Of a stretch of DNA of 57,087 nucleotides, positions 52,664 through 57,087 are shown piece after piece. The notes under the pieces are model-generated. The model was not told the DNA's origin. It saw only the letters and a list, made by a program, of their open reading frames with translations, and ran no database searches. Origin of the DNA: JAXDJJ01 sp034665745 (lineage in GTDB: Bacteria > Actinomycetota > CADDZG01 > WHSQ01); NCBI GenBank assembly GCA_034665745.1, contig JAXDJJ010000034.1, positions 1 through 57,087 of the forward strand, read 5' to 3'. A program made the translations under genes and the position numbers. Positions within the stretch are counted from its first letter, which is position 1; each line of letters starts with the position of its first letter.

Positions 52664-52737
52664 CGGAAGGAGCAGGCGGCCGGGGGGCCTCCGTCGCGTC
52701 CTCCCCGTGGGCACCCCGAAGCGGAGCCCCGGTCACC
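52664..52737 (-). repeat. Imperfect repeat, copy 2 (inverted)
   Basis: The inverted partner of 52157-52267. CGGAAGGAGCAGG (52664-52676) and CGGAGCCCCGGTCACC (52722-52737) are exact reverse complements of the end words of copy 1. The two copies would bracket about 400 bases. Confidence 0.55.
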
Positions 52738-52791
52738 CAGAGGAACAGTTAGCGCGCTCAGCTTTCGCTCAGCGCAAGTACAGCGCGGTAA

Positions 52792-53067
52792 CTATTTGAC
52801 CTTGAAGGACTTTTCGTTGCGGGGGGGTTCGCGGTCTACCTGGACCCCGTTCACTTTGGCTCCCTTGGGGCCGGCGCGGCATAGGCCTACCACTCGGTAG
52901 ACCTCGTCACGGGGGCCTTCGAGGACGGCTTCGACGCGGCCGTCGCTGAGGTTCTTGACCCAGCCGGTGACGCCTTGCTCGTTGGCCTTGTCGGCGATCG
53001 CCTGCCGGAAACCGAGGCCCTGAACATCTCCCATTACGAATACGTGGACCCGGGTCCTATCTTCCAC
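52792..53067 (-). CDS. Acylphosphatase
   Basis: A 91-residue acylphosphatase, which hydrolyses carboxyl-phosphate bonds such as 1,3-bisphosphoglycerate. The active-site loop VMGDVQGLGFRQAIADKA holds the phosphate-binding Arg, and GVTGWVKNLSDGRVEAVLEG holds the catalytic Asn. It lies 33 bases after mutM; smc follows only after the repeat-rich gap. The gene order mutM-acyP-smc is common in Actinobacteria. Confidence 0.93.
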   Translation of the reverse strand: MEDRTRVHVFVMGDVQGLGFRQAIADKANEQGVTGWVKNLSDGRVEAVLEGPRDEVYRVVGLCRAGPKGAKVNGVQVDREPPRNEKSFKVK

Positions 53068-53100
53068 TTGCGAACCTCCTGATGCTGTTGGTCATGACGG

Positions 53101-53946
53101 TCACGATTGACATTGCGGGCAGAGATACGTGAATCCATCTCTGTATTTCTCTTTGACGATCGGGGTGCGACAGCGCTTGCATGCGTCGCCTTCTCGTTCG
53201 AACACTTTGAGCTCGAGCTGGTACTGACCCGGCACGCCGGTGAGATCGGTGAACGGGTTGGCGCCTTCGCTCGTGCCGCGCGCCTTCAGGGACTCCTGCA
53301 AGGTCTCGATCAGGGCCCGGTAGAGGCGGCGAACGTCCTGCGACGTGAGCTTGTCCGACGAACGGTCGTAACGGAGCGCCGAGGTCCACAGGATCTCGTC
53401 CGAGTACATGTTGCCGAGTCCGACTATGAACTTCTCGTCCATCAGTAGGTCCTTCATCGGTTGCTCGCGCTCTTCGAGCATGCCCGAGAAGTGTGGCCAC
53501 GTGACCTGCTGTTCGAGTGGGTCGATGCCTTCAACCGTGTTGTAGCCGTTCGCTTCGATCTCATCGGGACTGCCGACGAAGATCTCACTGGTTGGCTGCG
53601 GGTCGACCAGTCGAAGCTGCCCCCCGATCGTGAACGTCACGACTAGGTGCGTGTGCGTTTCGACGTTGCCCGACGCGCTCGTTTTCAAGAGCTGCCCGGT
53701 TTCGCCGAGGTCGACCATCATCACGTTGCCGTTGTCCAAGGTCATGAGGATGCGCTTGCCCCGGCGGTCGACCTTGTCGATCTTGGCTTGCTCGAGCAGG
53801 GCCTGGAACTCCTTACGGCGGCCATGTTTCGGGATGACCTTCATGGCGTTGCGGTTGTTCTTGATCTCGACGTCTTTGATCCGACGACCGACGATCTCGC
53901 GTTCGAGGTCGCGGCGGATCACCTCGACCTCAACTAGCGCGGGCAT
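53101..53946 (-). CDS. mutM: Formamidopyrimidine-DNA glycosylase family protein, variant N-terminus
   Basis: Fpg/MutM excises oxidised purines. The 281-residue protein has the full architecture: beta sandwich, helix-two-turn-helix (MDEKFIVGLGNMYSDEILW) and C-terminal zinc finger (CKRC...CPQC). The N-terminus reads MPALVEVEVI in place of the canonical MPELPEVE. The nucleophile Pro (after Met removal) is kept, but the next residue, the catalytic Glu, is Ala. The lysine of the conserved finger-side loop is not obvious. This could abolish base excision while leaving DNA binding or lyase activity. The start overlaps the rnc end by 17 bases. Confidence 0.88.
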   Translation of the reverse strand: MPALVEVEVIRRDLEREIVGRRIKDVEIKNNRNAMKVIPKHGRRKEFQALLEQAKIDKVDRRGKRILMTLDNGNVMMVDLGETGQLLKTSASGNVETHTHLVVTFTIGGQLRLVDPQPTSEIFVGSPDEIEANGYNTVEGIDPLEQQVTWPHFSGMLEEREQPMKDLLMDEKFIVGLGNMYSDEILWTSALRYDRSSDKLTSQDVRRLYRALIETLQESLKARGTSEGANPFTDLTGVPGQYQLELKVFEREGDACKRCRTPIVKEKYRDGFTYLCPQCQS

Positions 53947-54637
53947 CGCTGGCCTCCTCTAGCTTGTCGAGTGCTTCGCGGGCCGCGTGCTGCTCGGCTT
54001 CTTTCTTGCTGTGGCCGGTGCCGGAGCCGAACGACTCTCCGGCGATGAACACGTGGGCGTTGAATCGCTTGTCGTGGTCCGGGCCCGAGGAGGCGACCCG
54101 GTAAACGGGCACCTCGCCGTGGAGTTTCACAGCGGCTTCCTGCAATGCGGTCTTGGCATCGAACGTCATGCCCCCGGCGACAACTTCATCGAGGACCCGG
54201 TCGAACAACGGCCGTAGCACCGCGGTGACGGCAGCGATCCCCTGGTCGAGATAGACGGCACCGATGACGGCTTCGAACGAATCGGCCAGTAGCGAGGCCT
54301 TGTCGCGGCCCCCGGAGCCCTCTTCGCCCTTGCCGAGCTTGAGGTGTTCGCCGAGCCCGATCGTCCTGGCGATGTCGGCCAACGCGACGGTGTTGACGAC
54401 CGACGCGCGCAAGCGCGCCAGGTCACCCTCGGGGAGGTCCGGGAATTTGGAATAGATCAGATCTGTGACGACTGCTCCCAGGATCGCATCACCCAAGAAC
54501 TCGAGGCGCTCGTTGTGCTCGATGGCTTCCGGCTGCTCGAAAGCGAAACTTCGATGCGTCAGAGCGAGTTCGTAGAGTGGTCCAAGCTCGGCTGGTACGC
54601 CGAGAGCTTCCAGAGAAGTCAGTGTGGCGCTACTCAG
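53930..54637 (-). CDS. rnc: Ribonuclease III
   Basis: RNase III cuts double-stranded RNA in rRNA processing. The catalytic domain has ERLEFLGDAILGAVVTDLIY (signature with catalytic acids) and ADSFEAVIGAVYLDQG; the C-terminal dsRNA-binding domain (about 160-225) ends GTGHSKKEAEQHAAREALDKL. The conserved N-terminus (TSLEALGVPAELGPLYELALTHRSF) has no ATG, GTG or TTG nearby. The nearest GTG lies deep inside rpmF, so translation probably begins at a CTG: 54637 is used here (overlapping the rpmF stop), 54622 is the alternative. Confidence 0.9.
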   Translation of the reverse strand: MSSATLTSLEALGVPAELGPLYELALTHRSFAFEQPEAIEHNERLEFLGDAILGAVVTDLIYSKFPDLPEGDLARLRASVVNTVALADIARTIGLGEHLKLGKGEEGSGGRDKASLLADSFEAVIGAVYLDQGIAAVTAVLRPLFDRVLDEVVAGGMTFDAKTALQEAAVKLHGEVPVYRVASSGPDHDKRFNAHVFIAGESFGSGTGHSKKEAEQHAAREALDKLEEASDARAS

Positions 54638-54806
54638 TCTCGACTGCCTGGCGGCCGGCGTAGTAACCGCAGTTCGCGCACACCCGGTGAGGCATCTTGG
54701 GCTGACGGCACTGCGGGCACGTCGCGAAGGTCGGAGCAGACACACGCCAGTGGGCGCGTCTCGACCTCATCTTGGAACCTGTCTTTCGTCGCTTGGGTAC
54801 TGCCAT
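54630..54806 (-). CDS. rpmF: 50S ribosomal protein L32
   Basis: A 58-residue L32 protein. It begins MAVPKRRKTGSKMRSRRAHW and carries the zinc-binding CPQC...CANC pair found in Cys-plus L32 forms. It lies 9 bases after YceD, its standard partner, and upstream of rnc. Only the zinc-containing form is seen in the window. Confidence 0.95.
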   Translation of the reverse strand: MAVPKRRKTGSKMRSRRAHWRVSAPTFATCPQCRQPKMPHRVCANCGYYAGRQAVETE

Positions 54807-54815
54807 CGAGTCCTC

Positions 54816-55352
54816 CTAGTCCTCCAACTGCTCTTTCAGAGCCGACAGTGCGGCCCACCTTGGGTCGGTCTCGTCCTCCTGACAACCGCACGGACCTAGG
54901 TCACGTCGCTTGCCGCAGGTCGGACAGAGCCCCTCGCACGCCTCCTCACACAACGGGTTCAGCGGCAGCGCGAGCGTCACCGCATCTCTCAGCATGGGCT
55001 CGAGATCCAGTTCGGTTCCCGAGACCAGGTACGCGTCTTCGTCTGGTTGTACGTGACCTGGGGCCACGAACATCTCGCAGACTCTGACGTCCAGCTGGCC
55101 CGAGAACTTCTCGAGACACCGGGAGCACTCGAGAGCCGTTTCCGCCTCGACGCGCCCGGTCACCAGGATCCCTTCGACGACACTTTCCGCCCTGAGATCG
55201 CCACGCACCTCGGGGGGGTCCAGCCGCGCTAGCGCGGTCGTGACTCCCTCGAGCTCCGAAGCAACCCGGACATCTCGATACTCGCCGGGCCGTCCGAGCA
55301 ACTCGGCGACAGAAACCTTCAGATCGCCCACGTCGAACAGTCCTCCGAGCAC
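54816..55352 (-). CDS. YceD/DUF177 family protein
   Basis: A 178-residue YceD-family protein, linked in other bacteria to 23S rRNA accumulation and almost always next to rpmF. Features are LECSRCLEKFSGQLDVRVCEMF with the CxxC pair, LEPMLRDAVTLALPLNPLCEEACEGLCPTCGKR with a second Cys cluster, and DPRWAALSALKEQL at the end. The first GTG is used; a GTG at 55331 with GGAGGA upstream is an equally good start. A GGCACG/CGTGCC inverted repeat (55370-55392) lies upstream. Confidence 0.92.
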   Translation of the reverse strand: MLGGLFDVGDLKVSVAELLGRPGEYRDVRVASELEGVTTALARLDPPEVRGDLRAESVVEGILVTGRVEAETALECSRCLEKFSGQLDVRVCEMFVAPGHVQPDEDAYLVSGTELDLEPMLRDAVTLALPLNPLCEEACEGLCPTCGKRRDLGPCGCQEDETDPRWAALSALKEQLED

Positions 55353-55440
55353 CAGCGTTGATGGGTCCCGGCACGCTCAAAAGTCCCGTGCCTGAAGGGG
55401 AGGATACCAGAACGGCCCTATTTCCCAGCTTTTCCCAGGG

Positions 55441-56001
55441 CTAACGGGCGGGTTGGGAGACCTCGGGCTCGTAGTTCTCGGCATCGAACACCGGCTGGGG
55501 GCCGGACATGCCGCTGTCCACGGCGGGGATGCCGTTCGGGTCGGTGACCGGGGGCCGGTTATTGCCCCTGAGCTGCTCGCGGCCCCTCGATACCGTCTGG
55601 AGGGTCTTGTTCAGCAGGATCTCGAACGCGGCCAGCTTCTGGTCGACATAATCCTCGGCCTCCACGCGGATCTTGGCGGCTCGTTCCTTTGCTTCGTCGA
55701 TGATGCGCTCCCCCTCTCGCTGCGCCGCGTGGACGATCTCGGTACGCGACAGCAATCGGTCCCGGCTCTCTTGGGCTTCGGCGATGACTCGCTCGCCTTC
55801 CTTACGGGCACGCTCGAGCAACTCGTCACGGTCCTTGCTCATCCAGCGGGCCTGGCGGACCTCGTCCGGCACCTCTTCTTTGAGCTGGGCAAGAAGCTCG
55901 AGGAGCTCTTCGCGATTGATCACGGCGCTCGACGACAGAGGGACGGTTTTCGCCTCCTCGATCAGTACCTGTAGCTCGTCGATCCGCTCGATCAGGTCCA
56001 C
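55441..56001 (-). CDS. SepIVA-like coiled-coil septation protein
   Basis: A 186-residue DivIVA-related coiled-coil protein. The long helix (about 45-140; KDRDELLERARKEGERVIAEAQESRDRLLSR) resembles ATP-synthase b-like and SepIVA sequences, followed by a Pro/Gly-rich tail. In mycobacteria SepIVA (Rv2927c) lies next to YceD/rpmF/rnc and is needed for septation, matching the context here. The GTG start has AAGGAG six bases upstream. Confidence 0.82.
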   Translation of the reverse strand: MDLIERIDELQVLIEEAKTVPLSSSAVINREELLELLAQLKEEVPDEVRQARWMSKDRDELLERARKEGERVIAEAQESRDRLLSRTEIVHAAQREGERIIDEAKERAAKIRVEAEDYVDQKLAAFEILLNKTLQTVSRGREQLRGNNRPPVTDPNGIPAVDSGMSGPQPVFDAENYEPEVSQPAR

Positions 56002-56053
56002 CCGCGTCTCCTTAGATCTGTGCTCGCATCCGGATGGGAAAGGATGCCATGCC

Positions 56054-56530
56054 TCAGCGAACGCGGTCGGCCAGAGCCTTCGCGACGCCCGGGGGGACCA
56101 AACCTTCGACCGCTCCCCCGTACTTCGCCACCTCTTTGACGAGGCTCGACGAGAGGAACGCCCATGCCGGCCTGGCAGTGATGAAAAGGGTGTCCATGCC
56201 CGGCATCAGGGTGCTGTTCATCTGGGCCATCTGCAGCTCGTACTCGAAGTCCGAGATCGCCCGCAGGCCCTTGACCACTATCGACAGGTCCTTCGTCTTG
56301 GCGAAGTCGACGAGGAGACCGTCGAACGACTCGATCTCGATGTTGCCGACGTGGCTCAGAGCGTCGGCCAGGAGGGCCTTGCGTTCGTCCAACGAGAACA
56401 ACGGTTCCTTCGAGGGGTTCGCTATGACCGCAACCACGACAGAATCGAAATAGCGGGCGGCTCGCTCGATGACATCGACGTGCCCGTTCGTTGGCGGATC
56501 GTAGGAGCCCGGGCAAAGGGCTGTGTGCAT
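56054..56530 (-). CDS. coaD: Phosphopantetheine adenylyltransferase
   Basis: Transfers AMP to phosphopantetheine in coenzyme A synthesis. The 158-residue protein begins MHTALCPGSYDPPTNGHVDVIERA with the T/HxGH nucleotidyl-transfer motif (NGHV) and has VVKGLRAISDFEYELQMAQMN and the C-terminal ISSS-like FLSSSLVKEVAKYGG. The ATG overlaps the rsmD stop by one base. Confidence 0.96.
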   Translation of the reverse strand: MHTALCPGSYDPPTNGHVDVIERAARYFDSVVVAVIANPSKEPLFSLDERKALLADALSHVGNIEIESFDGLLVDFAKTKDLSIVVKGLRAISDFEYELQMAQMNSTLMPGMDTLFITARPAWAFLSSSLVKEVAKYGGAVEGLVPPGVAKALADRVR

Positions 56531-57081
56531 CAGTCCTCTTCGTGTTGGAAGACGAGGATCCTGGCCTGGCCGTATTCGCGCTCCCACATCAGCTTCAGAC
56601 CGAGGGGATTGAGCTTGGCTTCCTTGTGGGGACGGTGCACCACGATGCGGCCCTCGTCCGAGAGCCACCCGCCCAGCACGATCGCTTCGAGGTCGGCACG
56701 AACTCCGGGCACCGCAACCGTGTACGGCGGATCCACGAAGATCAGGTCCATGCGGTTGTCGGCGTGACGGTTGATGGTCGTCGGAACGTCGGCCCACATG
56801 ACATCGGTCTTGCGACCGAACGCCGTGGTCTTGATGTTCTCTTCGAGCTTCACGATCGCGTCGCGCTCTTTCTCGACGAACGTTGCCTTCTTGGCTCCTC
56901 GAGACAAAGCCTCGAGCCCAAGGGACCCCGAACCCGCGTAGAGATCCAGGACCTTCAGTCCGGTCACATCGCCGAGCGCGGAGAAGAGAGCTTCCTTCAT
57001 CCGCTCGGTCATCGGTCTGGTCCCCGCAGGGGGTGACTTGAGCCGGCGGCCCTTGGCCGTACCGGCCGTGATCCTCATCAT
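56530..57081 (-). CDS. rsmD: 16S rRNA (guanine-966-N2)-methyltransferase RsmD
   Basis: RsmD methylates G966 of 16S rRNA. The 183-residue Rossmann methyltransferase begins MRITAGTAKGRRLKSPPAGTRPMTERMKEALFS and has the SAM motif VLDLYAGSGSLGLEALSRGA and the catalytic DPPY. It is coupled to coaD. It ends 6 bases from the window edge, so the upstream neighbour is out of view; a start at the second ATG (57078) is equally possible. Confidence 0.95.
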   Translation of the reverse strand: MMRITAGTAKGRRLKSPPAGTRPMTERMKEALFSALGDVTGLKVLDLYAGSGSLGLEALSRGAKKATFVEKERDAIVKLEENIKTTAFGRKTDVMWADVPTTINRHADNRMDLIFVDPPYTVAVPGVRADLEAIVLGGWLSDEGRIVVHRPHKEAKLNPLGLKLMWEREYGQARILVFQHEED

Positions 57082-57087
57082 CGGTCG

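Larger units (their letters stand above)
52310..52791. other. Repeat-rich intergenic region upstream of smc
   Basis: Together with the segments above this makes a gap of about 700 bases between the acylphosphatase gene and smc. It contains a palindrome CCAAGAG-GA-CTCTTGG (52394-52409), a long-range pair GTGCCCTA/TAGGGCAC (52567-52574 and 52625-52632), and a TCGGGGTGCCC (52562-52572) whose inverse is at 52709-52719. CTCCAGAGCC (52309-52318) is the inverse of 52581-52590. Open frames here have low-complexity Arg/Pro/Gly products and I do not call them genes, except the small candidate at 52460. The smc promoter must lie within or near this region. Confidence 0.5.

Noticed and set aside
52664..52676. 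CGGAAGGAGCAGG resembles the SRP RNA loop (GGAAGG.AGCAG)
   Set aside because: The flanking bases do not form the conserved asymmetric SRP helix, and the same word occurs in the inverted repeat copy, so it is better explained as repeat sequence.
52655..52900. 81-codon open frame on the plus strand
   Set aside because: Runs from repeat sequence into the antisense of the acylphosphatase gene; composition is a GC-rich artefact.

Overview
The window is about 57 kb of GC-rich DNA (roughly 60-65% by eye) in which nearly every base is coding and most genes lie on the minus strand. It comes from a member of the Actinomycetota. Markers are a 20S proteasome locus with PafA, Dop and the ARC/Mpa ATPase, a six-gene mce operon, a 13E12-type HNH protein, and the uvrC-rapZ-yvcK-gap-pgk-tpi and rsmD-coaD-YceD-rpmF-rnc-mutM-smc-ftsY-ffh-rpsP-rimM-trmD blocks. 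The class cannot be fixed from sequence alone. It is not a close relative of Mycobacterium: phosphoglycerate mutase is archaeal-type, whiA is missing from its usual slot, and the pup slot is altered.

Region 1 (44-14147, minus) is one dense run of overlapping or closely spaced genes. It starts with a lipoprotein HtrA protease that has its own promoter and a folded leader. An ABC exporter, a MoaD/ThiS-like ubiquitin-fold protein, a TtuA-like tRNA thiolase and TrmI follow, then ARC, Dop, a secreted M14 carboxypeptidase, PrcB, PrcA, PafA and a DUF3866 protein. No pup gene is visible; the M14 peptidase sits between dop and prcB.

Region 2 (14148-22806) is a mixed accessory stretch. It holds two small hypothetical proteins, a DsbA-like protein and a HIT protein whose start codons share a CATG, a hydrolase, an HNH/DUF222 protein with a LexA-type box inside its promoter, a secreted penicillin-acylase-type hydrolase, a PhoD-type phosphatase, a DUF892 protein and tRNA-Leu(GAG).

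Region 3 (22826-35846, minus) holds two tandem lipoprotein solute-binding proteins without permeases, secG, a BlaI/M56 regulatory pair with a likely operator, a glycolytic operon (gap-pgk-tpi-apgM), yvcK, rapZ and uvrC.

Region 4 (35865-43345, minus) is a translationally coupled six-gene mce operon with no yrbE permeases, and a separately terminated secreted protein.

Region 5 (43449-57081, minus) carries translation, secretion and chromosome genes: trmD, rimM, khpA, rpsP, ffh, ftsY, smc, acylphosphatase, mutM, rnc, rpmF, YceD, a SepIVA-like protein, coaD and rsmD. The SMC is intact and in frame but appears to lack the whole hinge domain. The 0.7-kb gap upstream of smc holds imperfect inverted repeats.

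The observations most worth following are the apparently hingeless SMC, the 13E12-type gene with a LexA-type box and probable leaderless start, the pup-less proteasome locus with a nearby ubiquitin-fold gene, and the folded htrA leader.
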